42,033 bases of DNA from Nocardiopsis prasina DSM 43845 (lineage in GTDB: Bacteria; Actinomycetota; Actinomycetes; Streptosporangiales; Streptosporangiaceae). Positions 33,001-41,289 of this stretch are shown piece after piece. The notes below the pieces were generated by a model. It made no database searches, had not been told where the DNA came from, and worked only from the letters and a program-made list of their open reading frames with translations. Location of the stretch: positions 18,246-60,278 of the forward strand of contig NZ_ANAE01000090.1 in assembly GCF_000341265.1 (NCBI RefSeq), given 5' to 3'. Every line of letters starts with the position of its first letter. The first letter of the stretch is position 1. Position numbers and translations under genes: made by a program.

Positions 33001-34047
33001 TCACCCCGAGCGCGCGATGGCGATGGTCGCCCCCAGGCGGTGCCCCGCCTCGTAGAACATGTACTCCCTGCCGCCGTCGACCGCGTAGGAGGGCGCGGCC
33101 GAGCGCCCCGAGTCCGGCGGACCGGACAGCGGGGTGTGCACCACTCCCATGTGGCGGCGCGTCCCGAAGTCCCGGCCCACCTCCGTCATCCGGATGTCGC
33201 CCCGGTCGGTGTGGTAGACGACGTAGGTGCTGCCGCCCCTGATGACCAGGTGCGGGCCGGACAGATTGGCCAGGCCGACGTCGGCGTGGCTGACCAGCGG
33301 TTCGGGGTCGAAGTCGAACGTGATGCCGTCCGCCGACCACCCCCAGCCGATGGACCGGTTGTCCCCGGTGCTGTTGCGCATGAACACCATGACGTAGCGC
33401 GCGCCCCGGTCGGGCAGGGGGTGGTCGAAGACGCGCGCGTAGGAGGCCTCGGTGGTTCCCGGGACCATGCTCGTGGTCAGGACCTCGCCCTCGTAGGAGA
33501 AGTTCACGCCGTCGCTCGAACGGGCCAGGCGGGTGGTGTGGTTCTCCCCGTGGAAGTACAGCCACATCTCCCGGTGCTCGGCGTTCCACAGCGCGTGCGG
33601 TGAGGACACGTGGCTGACCCTGTAGTGCGGCTCCCACACGTTGGAGACGATCGGGTTGCCCGGGTGTTCGGTGAAGGGGCCCTCCAGGTCGTCGCCGTAG
33701 GCGAGGCAGAGGCCACCGGGGTCCTCATGCGGGGCGTAGTAGAGGAGGAAGCGGCCGGGGGCGTCGGGCAGTCGTCCACCGGTCCCCCGGATGCAGGGGA
33801 AGATCAGCTCACCGGTCGGGTTGTAGGCCAGCGACGAGGTGTCCAGCGCCTCGCGCAGGTACGTGAACGGGGGCAGGACGTCGGCGGCCGTGGTCGAGGC
33901 GTGGGCGGCGGCCGCCGGGACCGCCCCCGTGGCGAGGAGGGCGGCGGCGCCGGTCCCGAGCAGCGCCGTGCGGCGGTCGACGCGGCCACTGGAGGACGAC
34001 GGGCGTGGTGGGGGCTGGTTCTCCGGGTTCGCGCGGGCGTCGGGCAT
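33001..34047 (-). CDS. Tat-exported five-bladed beta-propeller protein (GH43-like)
   Basis: Secreted protein of 348 aa. The N-terminus has a twin-arginine signal (DRRTALLGTGAAALLATGAV near residue 24) with an Ala-rich cleavage region around AAAAHAS. The mature part repeats blade-like segments with acidic and Asn turns (HPGNPIVSNVW, YFHGENHTTRLARSSDGVNF, GWGWSADGITFDFDPEPLV), as in the GH43/GH32-type five-bladed propeller superfamily, so glycosidase activity is possible but unproven. ATG at 34047 after GGAAGGGACCC. It is divergent from the LacI operon, with palindrome O1 just upstream of its probable -35 (TTGACC, 34127-34122 minus strand). Confidence 0.75.
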   Translation of the reverse strand: MPDARANPENQPPPRPSSSSGRVDRRTALLGTGAAALLATGAVPAAAAHASTTAADVLPPFTYLREALDTSSLAYNPTGELIFPCIRGTGGRLPDAPGRFLLYYAPHEDPGGLCLAYGDDLEGPFTEHPGNPIVSNVWEPHYRVSHVSSPHALWNAEHREMWLYFHGENHTTRLARSSDGVNFSYEGEVLTTSMVPGTTEASYARVFDHPLPDRGARYVMVFMRNSTGDNRSIGWGWSADGITFDFDPEPLVSHADVGLANLSGPHLVIRGGSTYVVYHTDRGDIRMTEVGRDFGTRRHMGVVHTPLSGPPDSGRSAAPSYAVDGGREYMFYEAGHRLGATIAIARSG

Positions 34048-34131
34048 GACGGGTCCCTTCCGGAGCGGGGGTCGGGGGACGCGCTCCAGGACCCCTGAGT
34101 GTTCACCAGCGCCGATACGCCGGTCAAGGGC

Positions 34132-34145
34132 CTAATACGTATTAG
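34132..34145. promoter_or_regulatory. LacI-type operator O1
   Basis: CTAATACGTATTAG, a perfect 14-bp palindrome with central CG as in LacI/GalR sites. It lies next to the promoter of the beta-propeller gene. Its centre is 91 bp from that of O2. Confidence 0.85.
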
Positions 34146-34222
34146 TGAAACCCTGCGGTCACCTGCCGGAAATCGGCGTTCCTCCCCTTGACACCGAGCA
34201 TGAGCCAGCTCACAGTCATGGA

Positions 34223-34236
34223 CTAATGCGCATTAG
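34223..34236. promoter_or_regulatory. LacI-type operator O2
   Basis: CTAATGCGCATTAG, a perfect palindrome that differs from O1 only at the two bases flanking the central CG. A TTGACA -35 element lies at 34188-34193, so O2 would cover the -10/start region of the lacI operon and give autorepression. The pair O1/O2 could form a repression loop. Confidence 0.85.
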
Positions 34237-34260
34237 CACGCCCCCTCGGAGGAGTGACAG

Positions 34261-35343
34261 GTGAACCATCCCAGGCCGACCGGACGGCGCAGACCCCGCC
34301 AGTCCGACATCGCCAGGCTGGCGGGTGTCTCCCAGGCCACCGTCTCCCTGGTCCTGCGCGGCACACCCGCCGGCATGGCCCTGGCCAAGCCCACACGGCA
34401 GAGCGTCCTGGACGCGGCCGAGGAGCTCGGGTACGTGCCCGACCCCGTCGCCACCCGGCTGGCCTCGGCCACCAACGCCATGCTCGGCCTGTACACCTTC
34501 AGCTCGACCTTCCCCACGGACGTGGCGCACTCCTACTACCCGATCCTGGTCGGGGTGGAGGAGGAGGCGGCCGCCCAGGGACAGGACCTGATCCTGTTCA
34601 CGGGTTCGGCCCGCGCCGCCGAACGCGCCGACGACCCCGCCGCCGTCCGTCGCGTCCGGGTGGCCGACGGCTGTCTGTTCTTCGGCCGGCACGTGCCCGA
34701 GGAACCCGTCCGGCGTCTGGTCGAGGACGGATTCCCCTTCGTCTACATCGGCCGCCGCGACGAACCCGGCGTGCCCTACGTCGGGGCGGACTACGTGTCG
34801 GCCTCGGCCGGGGTGGTGGCCCGGCTCGCCGCCCTGGGCCACCGCACCCTGCGCTACCTGCGCGAACACGACCAGGCCCCGGCGTCGGCGGACCGCGAGG
34901 AGGGGGTCCTGAAGGGGGCCCGGGAGGCCGGGCTGGACACCGCCGACCTGGTGGTGCGCACCGACGGCAGCGACCTGGACGCCCTGCTGCGGGACTGGCG
35001 CGCGGCGGGCGTCACCGCGGTGGTGGTCGAGCAGACCGACACCGGGGCCGCCCTGGACGGGCTGAGCGCCGCCGTCGACCACGCGGGACTGCGCTGCCCC
35101 GAGGACCTCTCCCTGGCCCTGCTCGGCGCGCCCACCGGAACCCGGGGCACGGCCCCGGGAGGAGGGGCGGACTTCGGCGGCTTCGTCGTACCGATGCGCG
35201 CGATGGGACGCGACGCGGTCCGACTGCTCCTGCGCCTGATCGAGGGTGACCGCTGCGGGCCCACCCGGCGACTCCTGCCCTGCGAACCGGTCGAGGGCGC
35301 CACCCTCGCCCGGCCCCCGATGCCCCACCCCCGAAAGGACTGA
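34261..35343 (+). CDS. LacI-family transcriptional regulator
   Basis: A 360-aa repressor. The N-terminal helix-turn-helix with hinge helix reads SDIARLAGVSQATVSLVLRG around residue 16, and the periplasmic-binding-like effector domain (LGLYTFSSTFPTD onwards, with VRRLVEDGFPFVYIGRRDEP) is intact. GTG at 34261 with GGAGGAG 6 nt upstream. It should bind O1 and O2 and release them on binding the locus inducer. The next gene starts 1 nt after its stop, so regulator and enzymes share one message. Confidence 0.92.
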   Translation: MNHPRPTGRRRPRQSDIARLAGVSQATVSLVLRGTPAGMALAKPTRQSVLDAAEELGYVPDPVATRLASATNAMLGLYTFSSTFPTDVAHSYYPILVGVEEEAAAQGQDLILFTGSARAAERADDPAAVRRVRVADGCLFFGRHVPEEPVRRLVEDGFPFVYIGRRDEPGVPYVGADYVSASAGVVARLAALGHRTLRYLREHDQAPASADREEGVLKGAREAGLDTADLVVRTDGSDLDALLRDWRAAGVTAVVVEQTDTGAALDGLSAAVDHAGLRCPEDLSLALLGAPTGTRGTAPGGGADFGGFVVPMRAMGRDAVRLLLRLIEGDRCGPTRRLLPCEPVEGATLARPPMPHPRKD

Positions 35344-35344
35344 C

Positions 35345-36967
35345 ATGACCCGCAGCAGTACCGAGATCCTCGTGGTCGGCGCCGGACTGGGCGGGGTCGC
35401 CGCGGCCCTGGCCGCCGCCGACTCCGGCCGCCGCGTGGTGCTCACCGAGCCGACCGACTGGATCGGCGGCCAGCTCACCTCCCAGGCCGTACCCCCGGAC
35501 GAGCACCCGTGGATCGAGCGGTTCGGATGCACCGCCTCCTACCGACGCCTGCGCGAGGGGATCCGCGACCACTACCGTCGCGTGTACCCCCTGCGCGCGG
35601 AGGCCGCCGCCGAGCGCGACCTCAACCCCGGCGCGGGCCGGGTGAGCAAGCTCTGCCACGAGCCCCGCGTGGCCCTGGCCGTGCTGGAGGAGATGCTGGC
35701 CCCCCACCGCTCGGCGGGGCGCGTCACCGTCCTGCTCCGCCACCGCCCGGTGGAGGTCAGCGCTGACGGCGACCACGTCCGGGCGGTGGTCCTGGAGGAC
35801 CACGAGGGCGGGCGGCACACCGTCGAGGCCGCCTACGTCCTGGACGCCACCGAGGACGGCGACCTGCTGCCGATGGCCGGGATCGCCCACGTCACCGGGG
35901 CCGAGGCCCGGTCCGAGCACGGCGAGCCGCACGCACCCGAGACGGCCGACCCCGCCAACCTCCAGGGGATCACCTACTGCTTCGCCGTGTCCCACCACGA
36001 GGGTGAGGACCACACCATCGAGCGCCCGGCCATGTACGACTTCTGGCGTTCCTACCGGCCGGACTTCTGGCCCGGGCCGCTGGTGGGCTTCTCCGCGCCC
36101 GACCCCCGCACCCTGGAGCCGGTCGCGCGGACCTTCGTGCCCAACCCCGGGACGGACCCGCTCGCGATCGACGCCGACCAGAGCGCCGACGCCGGGGACA
36201 AGGAACTGTGGGGGTTCCGCAGGATCCTGGCCCGTGGGCTGCACGCGCCCGGCGCCTTCGCATCCGACATCACCCTGGCCAACTGGCCGCTGAACGACTA
36301 CTGGCTCCTGCCCGCCCTGGAGATCGAGGGGGTGGTGGACGCCGACACCGTGCGCCGGGCCCACGAGGAGGCCCGCCAGCTCTCGCTGTCGGTCCTGTAC
36401 TGGCTCCAGACCGAGGCTCCCCGGGCGGACGGCGGCACCGGCTTCCCCGGGCTCCGGCCCCGCCCCGACGTCACCGGCGCACCGCACGGGCTGGCCAAGG
36501 CCGCCTACGTGCGCGAGTCCCGTCGGATCAGGGCCGTCACCACCGTCACCGAGCAGGACGTCTCCCTCGACCTGCGGGGACCGCACGGCATCGTGCGGCG
36601 CCACGACTCGGTGGGGGTGGGCAGCTACCGCATCGACCTGCACCCGTCCACGGGCGGCGACAACTACGTGGACATCGCCAGCGTGCCCTTCGAGATCCCC
36701 ATGGGAGCGCTCCTGACCGAACGCGCGACCAACCTCCTGCCCGCCGCCAAGAACATCGGCACCACCCACATCACCAACGGCTGCTTCCGTCTGCACCCCG
36801 TGGAGTGGAACGTCGGCGAAGCCGCCGGGCGGCTGGCCGCCTTCGCCCTGGACCACGACACCACGCCGCACTCCGTGCACGAGAAGACCGACCTCCTCCG
36901 GGAGTTCACCGCGCTGCTGGACCGTACCGGCGTGGAGCGCAGCTGGCCCGACGTCCGCGGCTACTGA
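35345..36967 (+). CDS. FAD-dependent oxidoreductase (PF12831-type)
   Basis: A 540-aa flavoenzyme. The Rossmann motif EILVVGAGLGGVAAALAAAD with acceptor Glu/Thr (VVLTEPTDWIGGQLTSQAV) is at the N-terminus, an FAD-region signature AAYVLDATEDGDLLPMAGI near residue 170, and IPMGALLTERATNLLPAAKN then FRLHPVEWNVGEAAGRLAAF at the C-terminus. It belongs to the FAD_oxidored family often annotated as xanthan lyase-like. ATG at 35345 with AAAGGAC upstream. No signal peptide. It presumably oxidises the locus substrate or an intermediate before the HyuA-like step; this is inference. Confidence 0.9.
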   Translation: MTRSSTEILVVGAGLGGVAAALAAADSGRRVVLTEPTDWIGGQLTSQAVPPDEHPWIERFGCTASYRRLREGIRDHYRRVYPLRAEAAAERDLNPGAGRVSKLCHEPRVALAVLEEMLAPHRSAGRVTVLLRHRPVEVSADGDHVRAVVLEDHEGGRHTVEAAYVLDATEDGDLLPMAGIAHVTGAEARSEHGEPHAPETADPANLQGITYCFAVSHHEGEDHTIERPAMYDFWRSYRPDFWPGPLVGFSAPDPRTLEPVARTFVPNPGTDPLAIDADQSADAGDKELWGFRRILARGLHAPGAFASDITLANWPLNDYWLLPALEIEGVVDADTVRRAHEEARQLSLSVLYWLQTEAPRADGGTGFPGLRPRPDVTGAPHGLAKAAYVRESRRIRAVTTVTEQDVSLDLRGPHGIVRRHDSVGVGSYRIDLHPSTGGDNYVDIASVPFEIPMGALLTERATNLLPAAKNIGTTHITNGCFRLHPVEWNVGEAAGRLAAFALDHDTTPHSVHEKTDLLREFTALLDRTGVERSWPDVRGY

Positions 36968-37017
36968 CGTCAGCGCACGCTGCACCCCCCAGGCACCACC
37001 GCACAGACAGGCCCCCC

Positions 37018-39198
37018 ATGAGCGACCCGACACCACCCCCGGCCCGCGACCCCGTACGCGTCGGCATCGACGTCGGCGGAACCTTCACCGACGCCGTCGC
37101 CGTCAGCGCCACCACCTACGCCCTCCTGGGACAGGTCAAAGTACCCACCAGCCACGACCACGCCGACGGCGTCGCCCACGGCATCATGACCGCCCTGGAA
37201 CGGCTGCTCGACGACATCGGTGTGAGCGCCGACGACGTCGGCTTCCTCGCGCACGGCACCACCCAGGCCACCAACGCCCTGCTGGAGGGCGACGTCGCCA
37301 CCATCGGGATCGTGGGGGTGGGCACCGGATTCGACGCCCTGGCCAACCGGCGCCTGCGCTCCCTGGGCAAGCTGCGACTCGACTCCGGCCGCGCCCTCCC
37401 GGTCCGCTACGCCGCCCTGCGCACCCCCGAGAGCACCGAGGCCGCCCTGGCCAGTGTGGACGCCGTCCTCTCCGAGGGCGCGGAGGTGGTCGTGGCGGTG
37501 CAACCGTTCAGCGTGGACGACCCCGCCGGCGAGCGGTCCGTACTGGAGGCCGCGGGCGCGCGCGGAGTGCCCGCCACCGCCACCCACGAGATCACCCGGC
37601 TCTACGGCCTGGGCAAGCGGGCGCGCACGGCCGCGCTCAACGCCGGGGTGATGCCCCGCATGCTCCAGACCGCCGACCTGGTCGAACGCAGCATCCAGCG
37701 GGCGGGGGTGCGCGCGCCCCTGATGGTGATGCGCTGCGACGGCGGCGTGATGTCCCTGCCGGAGATGCGCCACCGCCCCCTGCTCACGGTCCTGTCCGGA
37801 CCCGCCGCCGGGGTCGCCGGGGCCCTCATGGGAGAGAAGGTGAGCGAGGGCGTCTTCCTGGAGACCGGGGGCACCTCCACCGACATCAGCGTCGTCCGGC
37901 GCGGCCGCGTGCAGATCCGCCACACCCAGCTGGGCGGCAGGGAGACCTACCTGTCCGCGCTGGACGTGCGCACCGTCGGTGTCGGAGGCGGGTCACTGGT
38001 CCGGATCAGCAGCACGGCGCCCGGTGCGGCCTCCCTGACCGGCGTCGGCCCGCGCAGCGCGCACATCGCCGGGCTCCCCTACGCCTGTTTCGCCGACCCC
38101 GAGGAACTGCGGGGCGCGCGCCTGGCCCTGGTGAGTCCGCTCGACTCCGACCCGGCCGACCACGCCGTCCTGGAGGCCGGCGGACGGCGCTTCGCCCTCA
38201 CCGTCACCTGCGCGGCCAACGCCGCCGGGCTGGTCCCCGAGGGCGACCACGCCCGTTCGGAGGCCGCCACCGCCAGGCTGGCCCTGGAACCACTGGCCCA
38301 GGCCCTGGGCACCGACGCGGTGACCGCCGCCCGCCGGGTGCTGCACACCGCCACCGAACGCGTCACCGAGGTGGTGGACGCCCTCGTGGACGACTACCGC
38401 CTGGACCGCGACGTGTGCTCACTGGTCGGCGGCGGCGGGGGCGCCGCCACCGTCACCCCCTACCTGGGCGAACGCACGGGCATGGCCGCGCGCATCGCCG
38501 CCCACAGCGAGGTGATCAGCCCCCTGGGCGTGGCCCTGGCCCTGGTCCGCGAGACCGTGGAGCGCATCATCCCCGACGCCACCCACGCCGACGTCCTCAC
38601 CGTGCGCACCGAGGCCGAGCGGGCCGTCCTCGACCAGGGCGCCGACCCGGCCGCAGTGGAGGTGGACGTCACCGTCGACCCCCGGCGCAACCTGGTCACC
38701 GCCGTGGCCACCGGCGCCACCGCGCTGCGCGCCAAGGACCGCGCGGCCACCACCGACGAGGCGGCCGCGCGCGCCGCTGCCGCCGCCAGCCTGGACGCCC
38801 GCCCCGGCGACCTCACCGAGTTCGCCGCCAACGGCCAGTACCGGATCCTGGGCCTGGTCCGCCGCCCGGGCGGCCGTCTCGGCCGGTTCGCCCGCCCCCG
38901 CACGCACGTGCGCGTCGTCGACGCGGAGGGGGTCGTGCGGCTGCACAGCGCCGACGCCGAGGTGGACACCCTCGTCGCAGGGCAGGCCGAGGGGGCGCTG
39001 CGGGACCTGGTCGCCGAACGCACCGTCTACGGTGACGGCGGCGCCGTGCCGCCCGCGGTGTGGCTCCTGCTCGGCCCCAAGCTCGCCGACCTGTCGGGAG
39101 TGATGGACCCCGGCCACCTACTGGCCCTGGCGGGGACCGAGATCGCCCGGCGCGGCCCCGAGGAGCCCGTGGTGGTCCTCATGGAGCGGCGCCGATGA
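37018..39198 (+). CDS. HyuA-like hydantoinase/oxoprolinase family protein without HyuB partner
   Basis: A 726-aa actin-fold ATPase-like enzyme with VRVGIDVGGTFTDAVAV near residue 13, AHGTTQATNALLEGDVATIG near 78, CDGGVMSLPEMRHRPLLTVL with SGPAAGVAGAL, and ETGGTSTDISVVRRGRV. It clearly differs from the hyuA at 18198-20309: the core is similar but a C-terminal region of about 200 residues (DVLTVRTEAERAVLDQGA onward) is specific. No hyuB lies in this operon. ATG at 37018 with a weak RBS, 50 nt after the flavoenzyme. Likely substrate is a cyclic amide, lactam or related ring; unknown. Confidence 0.87.
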   Translation: MSDPTPPPARDPVRVGIDVGGTFTDAVAVSATTYALLGQVKVPTSHDHADGVAHGIMTALERLLDDIGVSADDVGFLAHGTTQATNALLEGDVATIGIVGVGTGFDALANRRLRSLGKLRLDSGRALPVRYAALRTPESTEAALASVDAVLSEGAEVVVAVQPFSVDDPAGERSVLEAAGARGVPATATHEITRLYGLGKRARTAALNAGVMPRMLQTADLVERSIQRAGVRAPLMVMRCDGGVMSLPEMRHRPLLTVLSGPAAGVAGALMGEKVSEGVFLETGGTSTDISVVRRGRVQIRHTQLGGRETYLSALDVRTVGVGGGSLVRISSTAPGAASLTGVGPRSAHIAGLPYACFADPEELRGARLALVSPLDSDPADHAVLEAGGRRFALTVTCAANAAGLVPEGDHARSEAATARLALEPLAQALGTDAVTAARRVLHTATERVTEVVDALVDDYRLDRDVCSLVGGGGGAATVTPYLGERTGMAARIAAHSEVISPLGVALALVRETVERIIPDATHADVLTVRTEAERAVLDQGADPAAVEVDVTVDPRRNLVTAVATGATALRAKDRAATTDEAAARAAAAASLDARPGDLTEFAANGQYRILGLVRRPGGRLGRFARPRTHVRVVDAEGVVRLHSADAEVDTLVAGQAEGALRDLVAERTVYGDGGAVPPAVWLLLGPKLADLSGVMDPGHLLALAGTEIARRGPEEPVVVLMERRR

Positions 39199-39890
39199 CG
39201 GCCCCGGTACCGGGATCCGGCGACGGCCCGGACCCGCGCCCCGGTCCCAGCCTCCGTGAGCGGTACGCGCGCATCGCGCGTACTCCGGAGGAGGAGCTCG
39301 CCGCCGACCTGCTCGCACTCACCCCCACTCACGAGGGCCGGGAGCGGGCGGACCTGCTCGCCTGGGCAGGACACGCCCTGGAGTTCGGCCGCGAGATGGC
39401 CGACGTCCCGGACACCTCCGGGCACGTGACGGACGTCGAGGTGACCGAGCAGGCCCGGGGCGGGGTCCGCACCGACCAGATCCTGCTCGCCGAGTACCTG
39501 CACCGTTCCTCGGGGTCCCTCGTCGTGGTCTACACCGACGCCCTCGACTACGCCCAGCGCGTCGCCAGCGCCGCCGGGTGGGGCCCGGACTACCCGCGCG
39601 CGGCCGTGCGCCGGGCCGCACTCGCCCACGAGGAGGCGCACCGCCTGCTGCACGGTGAGCGCGGCCGGGCCCTGCGCCGGAGGATCGACCACACCGCGCT
39701 GCGGATCGGGCCGCTGCGCCTGCGCGGCCACGTGGTCGGCGCCGACGAGATCGCCGCGCACGCCTACGCCCACCACCGCTGTTCCCTGCGCCGCAGCCCG
39801 ATCGCGCTCACGGCCGCCATCGCGGCCTCCCTCGTCCACAGGGGCCCGCACCGGCCGGGACCCAGCACCCCTCCCGGAGACCACCCGTGA
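39195..39890 (+). CDS. Unrecognised protein with HExxH motif
   Basis: A 231-aa cytoplasmic protein I do not recognise. It has HEEAH at residues 145-149, followed about 35 residues later by DEIAAHAYA (Glu185), the spacing seen in small gluzincin-like metalloproteins such as ImmA/IrrE-type (COG2856) domains. The N-terminal half is Arg/Glu/Leu-rich helices, with a short strand GSLVVVYTDALDYA. Start shares ATGA with the end of the HyuA-like gene; its end shares GTGA with the transporter start. So it is an integral part of the operon. Either a metal-dependent hydrolase or a partner of the HyuA-like protein; neither is proven. Confidence 0.65.
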   Translation: MTAPVPGSGDGPDPRPGPSLRERYARIARTPEEELAADLLALTPTHEGRERADLLAWAGHALEFGREMADVPDTSGHVTDVEVTEQARGGVRTDQILLAEYLHRSSGSLVVVYTDALDYAQRVASAAGWGPDYPRAAVRRAALAHEEAHRLLHGERGRALRRRIDHTALRIGPLRLRGHVVGADEIAAHAYAHHRCSLRRSPIALTAAIAASLVHRGPHRPGPSTPPGDHP

Positions 39891-41215
39891 CCGCCTTCGG
39901 CATCCTGTTCGCCATGGCGGTGGGCGTCAGCCTCATGCTGACCCGCCGCCTGCCCACCGCGTTCGCCCTCGTTCTGCTCTCCGTCGCGATCGCGCTGATC
40001 GCCGGAGCCCCGCTCACCGGAGAGGAGGACAGCGTCGTCGGGACCGTCCTCCAGGAGGGGGCACCGCGCCTGTCGGCGACCATGATCGCCATCCTCCTGG
40101 GCAGCTGGCTGGGCACCCTGATGTCCGAGACCGGCATCGCCTCGACCCTGGTCCGCAAGATCGTGGAGTTCGGCGGTGAACGCCCCTCGGTCGTGGCCGT
40201 CGGGGTGTTCCTCGTCGCGATCCTGTGCGGCAGCATCACCGGCTCCGCACCGGCCGCGATGCTCGCCGGAGTCGTCGGCATCCCCGCCATGATCGCCGTG
40301 GGGGTGACCCCGACCGTCGCCGCCGGGACCGTGCTGGTGGGGATTGCCGCCGGTGTGCCCCTGGAACTGATCAACTGGCAGTTCCTGTCCGACGCCATCG
40401 GCGTACCCGTCTCCACCGTCCAGCACTTCCAGCTGCGGCTGTTCCCGATCGCCCTGGTGGGCGGGCTGGCGTACATCCTCGTCGAAATGCGGCGCAGGGG
40501 CGCACGGCACACGTGGTCGGTGCGTGTGCCCGCCGCGTCCGGCGGCGGCTCCGACCGTCCCGCCACCCGCCGGGAGCGGGCGGCCGAGCGGCGGCGTCGG
40601 CGCGGTGACGCCCCCTGGTACGCGCTGGTCACACCGCTGGTCCCGATCGTTCTGGCGCTGGGGTTCGAGGTCCCCATCATCCCGTCACTGCTGGCCGGTG
40701 TGGTCTTCGCCCTGTTCACGGCCGTCCCGTGGCGGGAGGCGTCCGCGACGGCGCTGCGCACCCTCTACCGGGCCTTCGACGTGGCGGCCCCGCCCATCGT
40801 GCTGTTCATCGCGATCGGCATGCTGCTCGCCGCCGTGGGACTGCCCGGCGCGGTCACCGCGCTCAGCCCGGTGGTCACACTGATCAGCCCGAGCAGCCCC
40901 TGGCTGTTCGTCCTGGTGTTCGCGCTCCTGGTGCCGTTGAGCCTCTACCGGGGTCCGATGAACATCTTCGGGCTCGGCGCGGGGGTGGCCGGGGTGCTCG
41001 TCTCGGGGCACATCTACCCCGCTCCCGCCGTGCTGGGGCTGATGGCCTCCTACGGCCAGGTGCTGGGGGTGTCCGACCCCACCAGCACGCAGACGGTGTG
41101 GGCCTCGCAGTACGCGGGGGTGCGGCCCGAGCGGTCCATGCTCTCCACCCTGCCCTACACCTGGGTGATCGCCGTGGCCGGACTCGTCCTGGTGGTCTTC
41201 CTCTACCTGCTCTGA
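39887..41215 (+). CDS. Ion-transporter-superfamily permease (putative organic-acid or related importer)
   Basis: A 442-aa integral membrane protein with about 11 hydrophobic segments. A reentrant-loop-like SITGSAPAAMLAGVVGIPAM near residue 115 and a matching segment in the C-half (FGLGAGVAGVLVSG) suggest the inverted-repeat architecture of the IT superfamily (GntP/CitMHS/DcuC relatives). The central loop, residues 208-240, is Arg-rich and cytoplasmic. GTG at 39887, overlapping the preceding stop by 4 nt. As last gene of the LacI operon it probably imports the inducer/substrate. Exact family not certain. Confidence 0.75.
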   Translation: MTAFGILFAMAVGVSLMLTRRLPTAFALVLLSVAIALIAGAPLTGEEDSVVGTVLQEGAPRLSATMIAILLGSWLGTLMSETGIASTLVRKIVEFGGERPSVVAVGVFLVAILCGSITGSAPAAMLAGVVGIPAMIAVGVTPTVAAGTVLVGIAAGVPLELINWQFLSDAIGVPVSTVQHFQLRLFPIALVGGLAYILVEMRRRGARHTWSVRVPAASGGGSDRPATRRERAAERRRRRGDAPWYALVTPLVPIVLALGFEVPIIPSLLAGVVFALFTAVPWREASATALRTLYRAFDVAAPPIVLFIAIGMLLAAVGLPGAVTALSPVVTLISPSSPWLFVLVFALLVPLSLYRGPMNIFGLGAGVAGVLVSGHIYPAPAVLGLMASYGQVLGVSDPTSTQTVWASQYAGVRPERSMLSTLPYTWVIAVAGLVLVVFLYLL

Positions 41216-41232
41216 CCCGCGGAGACGAGGAA

Positions 41233-41266
41233 GGGGGTGGTGGGACCGCGCGGTCCCACCACCCCC
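41233..41266. terminator. Strong bidirectional terminator
   Basis: A perfect inverted repeat: the 16-nt arm GGGGGTGGTGGGACCG (41233-41248) pairs completely with 41251-41266 around a CG centre. It sits 17 nt after the transporter stop and 23 nt from the stop of the convergent gene at the right edge. Confidence 0.88.
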
Positions 41267-41289
41267 TCGCCCAGGGTCGGTTCGGAAGG

